Of a DNA stretch of 64,000 nucleotides, positions 39,727-48,396 are shown piece after piece. How positions within the stretch are numbered: position 1 is the stretch's first letter; every line of letters starts with the position of its first letter. The notes under the pieces were generated by a model. That model saw only the letters and a list, made by a program, of their open reading frames with translations. It searched no databases and was not told where the DNA came from. A program made the translations under genes and the position numbers. This DNA comes from SIG622 sp045652245 (lineage in GTDB: Bacteria; Bacillota; Clostridia; Oscillospirales; CAG-382): assembly GCA_045652245.1 (NCBI GenBank), contig JAZRTY010000043.1:5142-69141 (forward strand), in the 5' to 3' direction.

Positions 39727-41151
39727 TTACTCTGAAATTATCTTATCGCATTCATATATCATAACTGCGACAATTTTAATTGCTTCAATAAATCTGTTTA
39801 TATAAAGTACCTCGTCACTCTGATGTACTCCACCGTGACCTTCGGGAAGCTGTACACAATCATTTTCAATATAATCTGCCTGCGTTCCGATACTAAAGGC
39901 ATTCTTCAGGTGTCTGCAATAAGTACCGCCTCCCATATAAATTCCCTGCGCTTTATTATCACCTGAAAGTTCCATATATACTCTTTCAAGAGCAGCAGCA
40001 ACCTTGTTATCTCTCGGAATTGCAAAGCCCTCTCTGTTATTGAAGTTCTCAATTGTGGCAAATGCCGAATGCAGCTTTTCCGAAAGGTCGTTCGCACTTA
40101 TTGCCGTACAGTACCGAATATCAAAGCTGATATGAGCTGCTCCGTCTTTTGCAGCACACATTCCGTTAGCTATTGTCAGCTTACCGAAATATTCGTCCTC
40201 ACACGCAATTCCGAGACTTTCACCGTACGGGTCAGAGGTTATTTCATAAATTCTCTGAAGAATTTTCCTGTCAGATTCACAAAGGAAATTACATTTACAA
40301 AGTGCGTGTGCTATAACACTTGTGGCACTTATTCCAAGATGAGGTCTGCTTGCGTGGCTTGGCAAGCCGTGTCCGGTAACCTTTATTTCGTCATTTTCCC
40401 TCTCGACATCTATTTTTTCGTCGGTTTCGGAAATTTTACAAAGCTCACAGTACAACTCATCGCTATATTTTATTTTGCACACAGCCTTATCAAGAACAAT
40501 ATTATAGGCGTTCCCACCATAAAGGTCAACAATATCGGTAAATTTATCAGGGAAAACAAAATCACCCTGACATATTCCCTTTTCTCCGAAGGAAACAGGA
40601 AATTGAGCATCCGGCACAAGACAGATATCCGGCATCTTGTTTTGCTGTACATAAGCCTCAATATCCTGCATACCACTTTCTTCGTTTGAGCCGAGGAAAA
40701 CGCTTATACGACTCTTAGGTGCATACCCCAATTCATATAACATTTTTGTAGCATTCAGAGAAATTGCAACCCCTGCCTTATTGTCATCTACTCCCCTGCC
40801 GATAAGTACATCACCCAATCTTTTCGGCTCAAAGGGTGCAGTATACATCCAGTCTTCTCGCGATGCCGGTACTACGTCGGTATGTGCGAAAAGTCCGATT
40901 GTTTTCTCACCCTCTCCGAGTGTTGCAAGTCCATACTTCTTATCCTGTGAAACAGCGGCCGAAAAACCTGCTTCATTCATAAGCTCAACTGCCTTCTCCA
41001 ATGCTCTCAGGCACTCTTTTCCAAAGGGTGCGTCATCAGTCCCGTCTGCACAGACAGAGGGGATTTTTGCAAGCTCAATTACACAATTTAATATTTCCTC
41101 TTTGTTTTTCGCAAGATACTCATCAAAGGCTTTTAACATTCCTGTATTCAT
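39727..41151 (-). CDS. pepV: M20-family dipeptidase, PepV-like
   Basis: 474 residues from the ATG at 41151 (MNTGMLKAFDEYLAKNK), with AAAGGTGAG upstream; an in-frame start at 41178 lies before that site. Zinc-dependent cytosolic peptidase. Metal and catalytic residues: LFAHTDVVP (His, Asp), GRGVDDNKAG (bridging Asp), GSNEESGMQD (catalytic and metal Glu), VPDAQFPVSFGEKG, and C-terminal LPEGHGGVHQSDE with the last His. The length and inserted lid domain match PepV rather than PepT or ArgE. Monocistronic: terminator downstream and a 240-base gap upstream. Releases amino acids from dipeptides, probably beta-Ala or Xaa-type substrates. Confidence 0.9.
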   Translation of the reverse strand: MNTGMLKAFDEYLAKNKEEILNCVIELAKIPSVCADGTDDAPFGKECLRALEKAVELMNEAGFSAAVSQDKKYGLATLGEGEKTIGLFAHTDVVPASREDWMYTAPFEPKRLGDVLIGRGVDDNKAGVAISLNATKMLYELGYAPKSRISVFLGSNEESGMQDIEAYVQQNKMPDICLVPDAQFPVSFGEKGICQGDFVFPDKFTDIVDLYGGNAYNIVLDKAVCKIKYSDELYCELCKISETDEKIDVERENDEIKVTGHGLPSHASRPHLGISATSVIAHALCKCNFLCESDRKILQRIYEITSDPYGESLGIACEDEYFGKLTIANGMCAAKDGAAHISFDIRYCTAISANDLSEKLHSAFATIENFNNREGFAIPRDNKVAAALERVYMELSGDNKAQGIYMGGGTYCRHLKNAFSIGTQADYIENDCVQLPEGHGGVHQSDEVLYINRFIEAIKIVAVMIYECDKIISE

Positions 41152-41394
41152 TAAAAACTCACCTTTCTTAAAAATCATTTTTTCACCTTAAATATTTTAT
41201 AACCATCTGAAATGTTTGTCAAGTAAAAATGCTTTCTATTTTTGTAAATATTAAGACTTAAAAGATAAAAACCGCTTTTTTGCGCTTATTTCAAACTTTT
41301 TTTCAAAAAAAGGTTTAATATTTAAGTTTTGTGTGATAATAAGACGTGAAAACAAAATAGTTTTCTAAAAACAAAAAAGGATTGGTACTGTAAT

Positions 41395-42489
41395 ATGAAA
41401 AAACTCACTTGTGCATTTTTAGCATTTTTGCTCATTCCCTTCTTTCTTACCTCTTGCTTTGGAAAGGACAACACCGACACAGGTACAGACACCGGCACAG
41501 GTACAGGTGGCGAGATTTCTGTATTCTATTATACCTTCAGTGATACCTACATTTCAAATGTCCGTTCAAATCTTCGAAGAATTATGCAAGAGCAAAATCT
41601 TAAATATAACGACTACGACGGAAACGGAAATCAGACAACCCAGACCGAGCAGGTCGGAACAGCTATTGCCAAAGGGGCTTCGGCTCTTGTGGTAAATATC
41701 GTTGACACAGGCTCAGATGATGCTGCCATTAACATTATAGGACTTGCAAGAGATAAAAATATTCCTGTTATATTCTTTAACCGTTCTGTTCAGGAAAGTG
41801 TTGTTTCCTCATATGAAAACTGTATTTTTGTAGGTACAGACTACGAAGAAGCAGGTATTATGCAGGGAGAAATGATTGGTAATTATCTTGTAGAAAACTT
41901 CGATAGTGTCGACATTAACGGCGACGGGGAAATCAGTTATGTTATGTTTAAAGGACAGGAGGGTAACCTTGAGGCAATTGCAAGAACAGAACTTTCTGTT
42001 GAGTACTGTAACAAGGTACTGTCCGAAAACAATTTGAATCTTCTCCGGTTTTATGACGAGTCAAACCCCAACAAGTATCTTGTCGACCAGGACGGACTCT
42101 GGTCCTCTGCCGCTGCCAACAACTATATGAGCACACTTCTTGCAAGATTCAGCGAAGCAAACAATAATATGGTAGAGCTTGTTATTGCAAACAACGACGA
42201 AATGGCGCTCGGTGCTATTGCAGCGCTCCAGGGTGCAGGCTACAATGACGGAAGTGGAAGAAACATTCCCGTATTCGGAGTAGATGCGACAGAAGCTGCA
42301 AGAAGTGCAATCGAAAACGGCACAATGACAGGAACAATAAAGCAGGATGCAGAAAACATGGCACTAACTATTGAAAAGGTCACCACAAACATGATAAATG
42401 GCGAAAATAAATTCACAGGCATTGACGAAAATCTCATTGTCGGCACCTGGAGAATAAACATCCCTTATGCACCTTATATAGGGGAATAA
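41395..42489 (+). CDS. mglB: Galactose/glucose-type ABC transporter substrate-binding lipoprotein
   Basis: 364 residues. A lipoprotein signal ends at LTSC (Cys21), followed by a Thr/Gly/Asp-rich linker (TDTGTDTGTGTGG). The periplasmic-binding-protein type I fold follows, with FYYTFSDTYISNVRSNLRR, ALVVNIVDTGS, IPVIFFNR and VIANNDEMALGAIAALQG. DINGDGEISYV is the Mg/Ca-binding loop found in MglB, a strong sign of glucose/galactose-binding rather than ribose-binding protein. It captures sugar at the cell surface for MglA/MglC. First gene of the operon, with 55 bases to mglA. Confidence 0.93.
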   Translation: MKKLTCAFLAFLLIPFFLTSCFGKDNTDTGTDTGTGTGGEISVFYYTFSDTYISNVRSNLRRIMQEQNLKYNDYDGNGNQTTQTEQVGTAIAKGASALVVNIVDTGSDDAAINIIGLARDKNIPVIFFNRSVQESVVSSYENCIFVGTDYEEAGIMQGEMIGNYLVENFDSVDINGDGEISYVMFKGQEGNLEAIARTELSVEYCNKVLSENNLNLLRFYDESNPNKYLVDQDGLWSSAAANNYMSTLLARFSEANNNMVELVIANNDEMALGAIAALQGAGYNDGSGRNIPVFGVDATEAARSAIENGTMTGTIKQDAENMALTIEKVTTNMINGENKFTGIDENLIVGTWRINIPYAPYIGE

Positions 42490-42544
42490 CTCTTTTCGGT
42501 ATATCGCAGGATATACCGATATACTTACAAGGTGGAGGCAAAAT

Positions 42545-44047
42545 ATGGATAATTCAATTCTTTTACAGATGAACAATATGTGCAAAAGCTTTCCCGGGGT
42601 GGTGGCTCTTGACAATGTAAGTCTTACTGTCCGCCGAGGTACGGTTCATGCTCTTATGGGGGAAAACGGTGCGGGTAAATCAACTCTTATGAAGTGCCTT
42701 TTCGGAGTTTATACCCCGGATAGCGGTGAGGTTTTTCTTGAGGGTAAAAAAGTTTCCTTTAAAAGCTCAAAGGAGGCTCTTGAAAATGGCGTTGCTATGG
42801 TGCACCAGGAGCTGAATCAAGCGCTGAAAAGAAGCGTAATGGATAATATGTGGCTTGGCAGATTTCCACGCATCTCAAGGTTTTTACCGCTTACCAGCGA
42901 AAAGAAAATGTACGAGATGACAAAAAAATTCTTCCACAAACTCGGAATCGAACAAAATCCCCGTACAATAATGCAGGAGCTGCCGGTATCAAAGCGTCAG
43001 ATGGTGGAAATAGCAAAGGCTGTTTCCTACAGTTCTAAGGTGATAGTATTTGATGAGCCTACCTCTTCCCTGAACGAAAAAGAGGTTGAGCATCTTTTCG
43101 AAATTATAAATATGCTGCGAAAAAATGGCTGTGGTATTATTTATATTTCGCACAAGATGGAGGAGATACTCCGGATTTCTGACGATATAACGGTAATGCG
43201 TGACGGAAAGCATATTACCACCAAAAGGGCGTCAGAACTTACAATGGAAGAAATAATCCGTCTTATGGTAGGAAGGGAACTTTCAGGCAGATATCCTGCA
43301 AAGGAAAACAAGGCAGGTGACATCCTTCTTGAAGTTAAAAATTTAAGTGCAAGCTACAACAAGCTGCGTGATGTAAGCTTTCATGTCAGAAGTGGTGAAA
43401 TACTCGGCATTTCAGGTCTTGACGGAGCAGGAAGAACAGAGCTTCTTGAAGCAATCTTCGGGCTGTCGACAAGAAAAAGTGGTGAAATTTTTTTGCGTGG
43501 AAAAAAGGTAAGCAACAAAGCGCCGGGAAGGTCTATAAAGAATGGCTTTGCGCTTCTCACCGAAGAACGGCGTGCAAGCGGAATTTTCGGGATACTGAAT
43601 ATCCGTGATAACTGCACAATTTCGAGCCTTGAAAAGCACAAGGGATTTTTATTTTTAAGTAACAAAAAGCTCCGGCAAAGTACTGACAAGTGCATAAAGC
43701 AATTAAGAGTCAAAACCCCGTCACAGGAAACAAAAATCCGTTCCCTTTCGGGTGGTAATCAGCAAAAGGTAATTTTCGGAAGATGGCTTTTGACTTCCCC
43801 CACAGTTCTGCTTCTTGACGAACCGACACGTGGAATAGATGTCGGTGCCAAATATGAAATTTATCAGTTGATAATAGACCTTGCAAAAGAGGGAAAAGCT
43901 GTAATTATGGTATCCTCCGAAATGCCGGAGCTGCTGGGTGTTTGTGACAGAATTCTTGTAATGTCAGGCGGACGCCTTGCAGGCGAAGTTGATGCCGCAA
44001 GTGCTACACAGGAGGAAATTATGGCTCTTGCTTCAAAATATGTATAA
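42545..44047 (+). CDS. mglA: Galactose/glucose-type ABC transporter ATP-binding protein
   Basis: 500 residues with two nucleotide-binding domains, as in MglA/RbsA. First: GENGAGKSTLMKCL, LPVSKRQMVEIAKA, VIVFDEPTSSLNE. Second: the degenerate Walker A region GLDGAGRTELLEA, LSGGNQQKVIFGRW, VLLLDEPTRGIDVG. It energises import through MglC. A GTGGAGG ribosome site sits 10 bases before the ATG at 42545. The second domain's Lys-less Walker A is normal for this family. Confidence 0.95.
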   Translation: MDNSILLQMNNMCKSFPGVVALDNVSLTVRRGTVHALMGENGAGKSTLMKCLFGVYTPDSGEVFLEGKKVSFKSSKEALENGVAMVHQELNQALKRSVMDNMWLGRFPRISRFLPLTSEKKMYEMTKKFFHKLGIEQNPRTIMQELPVSKRQMVEIAKAVSYSSKVIVFDEPTSSLNEKEVEHLFEIINMLRKNGCGIIYISHKMEEILRISDDITVMRDGKHITTKRASELTMEEIIRLMVGRELSGRYPAKENKAGDILLEVKNLSASYNKLRDVSFHVRSGEILGISGLDGAGRTELLEAIFGLSTRKSGEIFLRGKKVSNKAPGRSIKNGFALLTEERRASGIFGILNIRDNCTISSLEKHKGFLFLSNKKLRQSTDKCIKQLRVKTPSQETKIRSLSGGNQQKVIFGRWLLTSPTVLLLDEPTRGIDVGAKYEIYQLIIDLAKEGKAVIMVSSEMPELLGVCDRILVMSGGRLAGEVDAASATQEEIMALASKYV

Positions 44048-44079
44048 AATACAAAGGCAGGTAGAAAGGATATAAGCAT

Positions 44080-45144
44080 ATGCCGGAAAACAATTCGAAT
44101 AAAAGAATCGGTTATTCAAAAGAGAAGTATCGTGATACGGTACGAAAAACAACCGACCTTCTGTTTAACAATGCAATGTATATTGTAATTATACTTGCTA
44201 TCATTTTCATCGCAATACGGGTGCCTGCATTTCTGTCGGTTTCCTCGATTGTAAATATAATATCACTGACAGCGGCAAAGCTGCCCATAGCCCTTGGCAT
44301 TGGGGGAGCAATAGTTCTGTCGGGTACCGATATCTCAGCAGGTCGTACCGTAGGTCTTACTGCCTGTATTGCAGCATCGCTTCTTCAGCTTGCTTCGTAC
44401 CCTAAAAAAATCTTTCCGAATCTTCCCGAAATGCCCCTTTGGGTAGCATTTCTGGCTGTTGTTGCAGTCGGCGCCATAATCGGACTTGTAAACGGATTTT
44501 TCGTTGCAAAATTCAAGCTTCACCCCTTTATTGTGACACTTTCAACACAGCTTATTGTTTTCGGCTCGGTGCTTATGTACCTGATGATCGGCAACAACAA
44601 CGGACAAACTCTGTCGGGACTTTCTCCTGCGTACACAGATTTTGTAAAGGGTACACTTTTCAGGATTTCCGGTGTGGCAGTTCCAAGGTATGTGCTGTAT
44701 TCGGCAATAATAACTGCTATTATGTGGGTTATCTGGAACAAAACTGCCTTCGGTAAAAATATGTTTGCAGTAGGCTCGAATGAAGAGGCGGCAAATGTAT
44801 CGGGGGTAAATGTTTTTCGTACTGTTATTCTCGTGTTTGTACTTGCCGGTGTTATGTATGGAATCACAGGCTTTATTGAGGGTGCAAGAATTGCCTCCTG
44901 CTCTGCAAATACAGGGCTTAACTATGAAAGTGACGCCATTGCCGCCTGCGTTATAGGTGGGGTTTCCTTTGTCGGGGGTACGGGAAAAATCAGCGGTATT
45001 GTAATAGGGGTATTCCTTTTGCAGATTATCTTTGTGGGTCTTAACTTCCTGTCGGTTTCGGCAAATATGCTCTATATAATAAAAGGTCTTATTATCCTTA
45101 TTGCCTGCGCTATTGATATGAGAAAGTATCTTATGAAAAGGTAA
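44080..45144 (+). CDS. mglC: Galactose/glucose-type ABC transporter permease
   Basis: 354 residues, about ten membrane segments, BPD_transp_2 family. After a charged N-terminus come IVIILAIIFIAIRVPAFLSV, the GGAIVLSGTDISAGRTVGL signature of MglC/RbsC, LHPFIVTLSTQLIVFGSVLMYL and a terminal RGLIILIACAIDM-like helix. The AIAACVIGGVSFVGGTGKISG coupling region contacts the ATPase. 32 bases after mglA; third gene of the importer operon. Confidence 0.95.
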   Translation: MPENNSNKRIGYSKEKYRDTVRKTTDLLFNNAMYIVIILAIIFIAIRVPAFLSVSSIVNIISLTAAKLPIALGIGGAIVLSGTDISAGRTVGLTACIAASLLQLASYPKKIFPNLPEMPLWVAFLAVVAVGAIIGLVNGFFVAKFKLHPFIVTLSTQLIVFGSVLMYLMIGNNNGQTLSGLSPAYTDFVKGTLFRISGVAVPRYVLYSAIITAIMWVIWNKTAFGKNMFAVGSNEEAANVSGVNVFRTVILVFVLAGVMYGITGFIEGARIASCSANTGLNYESDAIAACVIGGVSFVGGTGKISGIVIGVFLLQIIFVGLNFLSVSANMLYIIKGLIILIACAIDMRKYLMKR

Positions 45145-45147
45145 TGT

Positions 45148-45258
45148 ATGAAGAAGAAAAATATTTATTCGGAAACAAAGATTTCGGTAAAAACACTTGA
45201 TATAATAATACTTCTGGGTATTTGCGTGCTTTTTCTGCTCATTTTGGTAAGTGCTTGA
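45148..45258 (+). CDS. 36-residue single-span membrane peptide downstream of mglC
   Basis: ATG at 45148, stop TGA at 45256-45258. Basic start MKKKNIYSETKISVKTLD followed by one hydrophobic span IIILLGICVLFLLILVSA to the end. AAAGG lies 6 bases upstream, at the end of mglC, and the gap is 3 bases, so translational coupling is likely. Possibly a small accessory subunit of the importer. No homologue is recognised; it could be a chance extension, but the charge pattern, ribosome site and spacing favour a real gene. Confidence 0.6.
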   Translation: MKKKNIYSETKISVKTLDIIILLGICVLFLLILVSA

Positions 45259-45307
45259 AGTGTCAAGCAAAAACGAACGAAATATGTTTTAAAAATTGCA
45301 ATAGCTC

Positions 45308-45336
45308 TTGACAAACTCTTAAAAATGTGGTAAAAT
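45308..45336 (+). promoter_or_regulatory. Promoter of the SCIFF gene
   Basis: TTGACA (45308-45313), 17-base spacer, TAAAAT (45331-45336); 36 bases before the scfA start. Confidence 0.85.
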
Positions 45337-45371
45337 TACTTGAAAACATAATTTGAGTGGAGGTTTGTATT

Positions 45372-45524
45372 ATGAAACACATCAAGACAATAAATACTCG
45401 CAATCTTTGCGAATCTGCAAAGAAGGGCGGCTGTGGCGAATGCCAGACTTCTTGTCAGTCTGCTTGCAAGACAAGCTGCGGTATTGCTAACCAGAAATGC
45501 GAAAACACAAAGGAAAGCAAGTAA
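45372..45524 (+). CDS. scfA: SCIFF ranthipeptide precursor
   Basis: 50 residues: MKHIKTINTRNLCESAKK, then GGCGECQTSCQSACKTSC and a final Cys in NQKC. This is the 'six cysteines in forty-five residues' peptide of Clostridia, converted by ScfB into thioether-bridged ranthipeptide. It has seven Cys here (13, 21, 24, 28, 32, 36, 43): Cys13 lies in the normally Cys-free leader. GTGGAGG precedes the ATG. A terminator separates it from scfB, so peptide mRNA should exceed maturase mRNA. Reported roles of SCIFF relatives include quorum-like signalling. Confidence 0.95.
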   Translation: MKHIKTINTRNLCESAKKGGCGECQTSCQSACKTSCGIANQKCENTKESK

Positions 45525-45538
45525 TTTCTATAAAAAGT

Positions 45539-45564
45539 GCCGCCAGATTAATGGCGGCTTTTTT
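45539..45564 (+). terminator. Terminator/attenuator between scfA and scfB
   Basis: GCCGCCA/TGGCGGC stem (45539-45558) followed by six T. Placed between precursor and maturase, it would reduce scfB transcription relative to scfA. Confidence 0.88.
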
Positions 45565-45598
45565 CTTGTAAATCGTCCACGAAAGGATACATATATAA

Positions 45599-46981
45599 AT
45601 GATACATCAATATAAGCTTGGAGATTATAATATCGTTCTTGACGTATGTTCGGGTGCTGTTCACGCAGTTGACGAGGTAGCATACGATATTATCTCGCAC
45701 TTTGAAGATAAAAGCCGTGACGAAATAATCCGTGAAATTTGCGAAAAATACAAGAACGCAGAGAATATCACAAAAGAAGATATAGAGGAATGCTACGAGC
45801 AGGTCTGTGAACTTCGTGACAGTGGTGCGCTTTTTGCGCCTGACAATTATGAGCCTATGGCAGGTGAACTTAAGAAAAAAACAAGTGGTGTTATAAAGGC
45901 GCTTTGTCTGCATATTGCACACACCTGCAACCTTAACTGCTCCTACTGCTTTGCAAGTCAGGGAAAATATCACGGTGACAGAGCCGTTATGAGCTATGAG
46001 GTCGGAAAGCAGGCGTTTGATTTCCTTATTGCAAATTCAGGAACTCGGAAAAATCTTGAGGTCGATTTCTTCGGTGGCGAACCACTTATGAATTTTGACG
46101 TTGTAAAAAAGCTTGTAGCGTATGCCAGAAGTGTTGAAAAACAACACGGAAAAAATTTCAGATTTACCCTTACCACAAACGGAATGCTGATTGATGATGA
46201 CGTAATTGATTTTGCAAACCGTGAGATGAGCAACGTCGTACTCAGCCTTGACGGAAGACGTGAAATTCACGACAGATACCGAGTTGATTATAACGGCAAC
46301 GGAAGCTGGGAAAAGATTGTTCCGAAATTCCAGAAGTTAGTCAAGGCTCGTGGTGGCAAAAACTACTATATGAGAGGTACCTTTACCCATGCAAATCCTG
46401 ACTTTTTAGAGGATATAAAGGTGATGCTCGACTTAGGGTTTAACGAGCTTAGTATGGAGCCTGTTGTATGTGCTCCGGGTGACCAAGCAGAGCTTACTGC
46501 TACCGATATGGAGATTGTTAAGAAACAGTACGAAGACCTTGCATTCTTAATGCTCGAAAAAGACAGAGAAGGAAAGCCGTTCACCTTCTACCACTATATG
46601 ATTGACCTTGAAGGTGGCCCCTGCATTTACAAGAGAATTTCAGGTTGTGGCTCGGGAACTGAATATATGGCAGTTACCCCCTGGGGTGACCTTTACCCTT
46701 GTCATCAGTTTGTAGGCGACGAAAAATTCAGGCTCGGAGACATCTACAATGGTGTTACAAATACTGAAATACAGGGTGAATTTGAATGCTGTAATGTATA
46801 TGCACACCCTGAGTGTCGCAATTGCTGGGCAAGACTCTACTGCTCGGGTGGATGTGCTGCAAATGCATATCACAGTACAGGCTCGGTTACGGGTGTTTAC
46901 AAAAGTGGATGTGAACTGTTCAAAAAGAGAATGGAATGTGCAATAATGGTTGCAGTAGACAGGGCACTCAGAGAAGAATGA
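45599..46981 (+). CDS. scfB: SCIFF radical SAM maturase ScfB
   Basis: 460 residues. It forms Cys-to-Thr thioether bonds in the SCIFF peptide. The N-terminal 90 residues are a RiPP-recognition-like domain (MIHQYKLGDYNIVLDVCSGA). The radical-SAM cluster is CNLNCSYC at about residue 110, and the GGEPLMN SAM-binding loop follows. The C-terminal SPASM domain with auxiliary clusters begins near GCGSGTEYMAVTPWGDLYPCHQFVG and continues as CRNCWARLYCSGGCAANAY and a final C. It matches clostridial ScfB proteins in length and layout. GAAAGGA lies upstream of the ATG. It ends next to the decarboxylase gene. Confidence 0.96.
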   Translation: MIHQYKLGDYNIVLDVCSGAVHAVDEVAYDIISHFEDKSRDEIIREICEKYKNAENITKEDIEECYEQVCELRDSGALFAPDNYEPMAGELKKKTSGVIKALCLHIAHTCNLNCSYCFASQGKYHGDRAVMSYEVGKQAFDFLIANSGTRKNLEVDFFGGEPLMNFDVVKKLVAYARSVEKQHGKNFRFTLTTNGMLIDDDVIDFANREMSNVVLSLDGRREIHDRYRVDYNGNGSWEKIVPKFQKLVKARGGKNYYMRGTFTHANPDFLEDIKVMLDLGFNELSMEPVVCAPGDQAELTATDMEIVKKQYEDLAFLMLEKDREGKPFTFYHYMIDLEGGPCIYKRISGCGSGTEYMAVTPWGDLYPCHQFVGDEKFRLGDIYNGVTNTEIQGEFECCNVYAHPECRNCWARLYCSGGCAANAYHSTGSVTGVYKSGCELFKKRMECAIMVAVDRALREE

Positions 46982-46983
46982 TT

Positions 46984-48342
46984 ATGAATACACCTATTTG
47001 TGATTTTGTAAAAAGGTATAACGAAAAAAATCCCCTTCGTCTGCATATGCCGGGACACAAGGGCAAAGAGCTTCTCGGCTATGAAGCTTATGATATTACG
47101 GAAATTACAGGTGCCGACAGTCTTTATGAAGCAAGTGGAATAATAGCAGAAAGTGAAAATAATGCAAGTACTCTGTTTTCCTGCCCCACCTTTTATTCGA
47201 CAGAAGGCTCGTCGCACTGTATTCGTGCTATGCTCTATCTTGTCTGTATGTATGCCCGAAAAAACGGCAGAGAAAAAGCGCTTGTACTTGCTGCAAGAAA
47301 TTGTCACAAGACCTTTGTTTCTGCCTGTGCTATGCTTGATTTTGATATAGAATGGCTTTACGGCAGCGAAAATGATTCCTATCTTTCCTGTAATATTTCG
47401 ACGAAAGCTCTTGAGAAAAAGCTTTCTGAGATGGAAAGTGCCGACAGACTTCCGACAGCTGTCTATATTACAAGTCCCGATTATCTCGGAAATATCTGCG
47501 ATATTTCCTCATTGTCAGAAGTGTGTAAAAAATTCGGAGTACTTCTTATAGTTGACAATGCTCACGGTGGGTATCTTAAATTTCTTGAAAAATCACAGTT
47601 TCCTACCTGCCTGGGTGCTGATATCTGTTGCAGCTCTGCACACAAGACTTTGCCTGTAATTACAGGTGGTGCGTATCTTCATATCTCACAAAATGCAGAT
47701 AGCTTTTTTGTGCAGAACGCAAAAAACGCACTTGCACTTTTTGGTACGACAAGTCCGTCTTACCTTATTCTGCAATCACTCGATTATGCAAACAAATATA
47801 TTTCCGAGAGCTATATTTCAGAGCTTTCAGAATTTTTAAAAGTGGTACAGGATGCAAAACACACTCTGGCAGAGCATGGGTATACTTTTATTGGAAACGA
47901 GCCCTTAAAACTCACACTCGACACAAAAAAATACGGGTATTATGGTAAGGAAATAGCAGAGTATCTCGAAAAAAGCGGTATTTACTGCGAATTTTGCGAC
48001 AGGGATTACATTGTCTTTATGTTGACGCCAAATCTCGGCAAGAGTGGGCTTGAACGTCTCACCGAAGCTCTTTTGAAGCTTCCGAAAAAATGGGAAATAT
48101 CTGAAGCTCCTCCGAAATTCCGGGCACCTGTTTCTAAAATAAGTATCCGTGAAGCAATTATGTCTGCGAAGGAAACGATACCTATAAAGAACGCCGTCGG
48201 CAGAGTGCTTGGCGACATATCTGTAGCCTGTCCGCCTGCAGTACCAATTCTTGTGTGCGGAGAGGAAATAACACAGGAAGCCGTAGCTGCGCTTGAATAT
48301 TACGGGGTTGAATATTGTACTGTAATTGCAGACAAAAATTAA
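46984..48342 (+). CDS. Orn/Lys/Arg decarboxylase family PLP enzyme
   Basis: 452 residues from the ATG at 46984; an ATG at 46978 overlaps the scfB stop (ATGA) but lies only one base after the GAGAAG site, which is better spaced for 46984. Group III/IV PLP-dependent decarboxylase fold: PLRLHMPGHKG at the N-terminus, STEGSSHCIRAM, VDNAHGGYLKF with the PLP-pairing Asp, and CSSAHKTLPVITGGAYL with the Schiff-base Lys. It is shorter than the large inducible decarboxylases (over 700), like YaaO/SpeA-type proteins of Firmicutes. Product likely cadaverine, putrescine or agmatine; substrate not determined. Confidence 0.85.
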   Translation: MNTPICDFVKRYNEKNPLRLHMPGHKGKELLGYEAYDITEITGADSLYEASGIIAESENNASTLFSCPTFYSTEGSSHCIRAMLYLVCMYARKNGREKALVLAARNCHKTFVSACAMLDFDIEWLYGSENDSYLSCNISTKALEKKLSEMESADRLPTAVYITSPDYLGNICDISSLSEVCKKFGVLLIVDNAHGGYLKFLEKSQFPTCLGADICCSSAHKTLPVITGGAYLHISQNADSFFVQNAKNALALFGTTSPSYLILQSLDYANKYISESYISELSEFLKVVQDAKHTLAEHGYTFIGNEPLKLTLDTKKYGYYGKEIAEYLEKSGIYCEFCDRDYIVFMLTPNLGKSGLERLTEALLKLPKKWEISEAPPKFRAPVSKISIREAIMSAKETIPIKNAVGRVLGDISVACPPAVPILVCGEEITQEAVAALEYYGVEYCTVIADKN

Positions 48343-48354
48343 GTAAAAAAATTT

Positions 48355-48390
48355 AAGGCTATCACATTTATTTGTGACAGCCTTGTTTTT
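48355..48390. terminator. Terminator between the decarboxylase and the pseudo-P-type ATPase gene
   Basis: AAGGCTATCACA/TGTGACAGCCTT stem (48355-48384) with one A.C mismatch, then GTTTTTTA; the genes converge here. Confidence 0.85.
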
Positions 48391-48396
48391 TATTTT

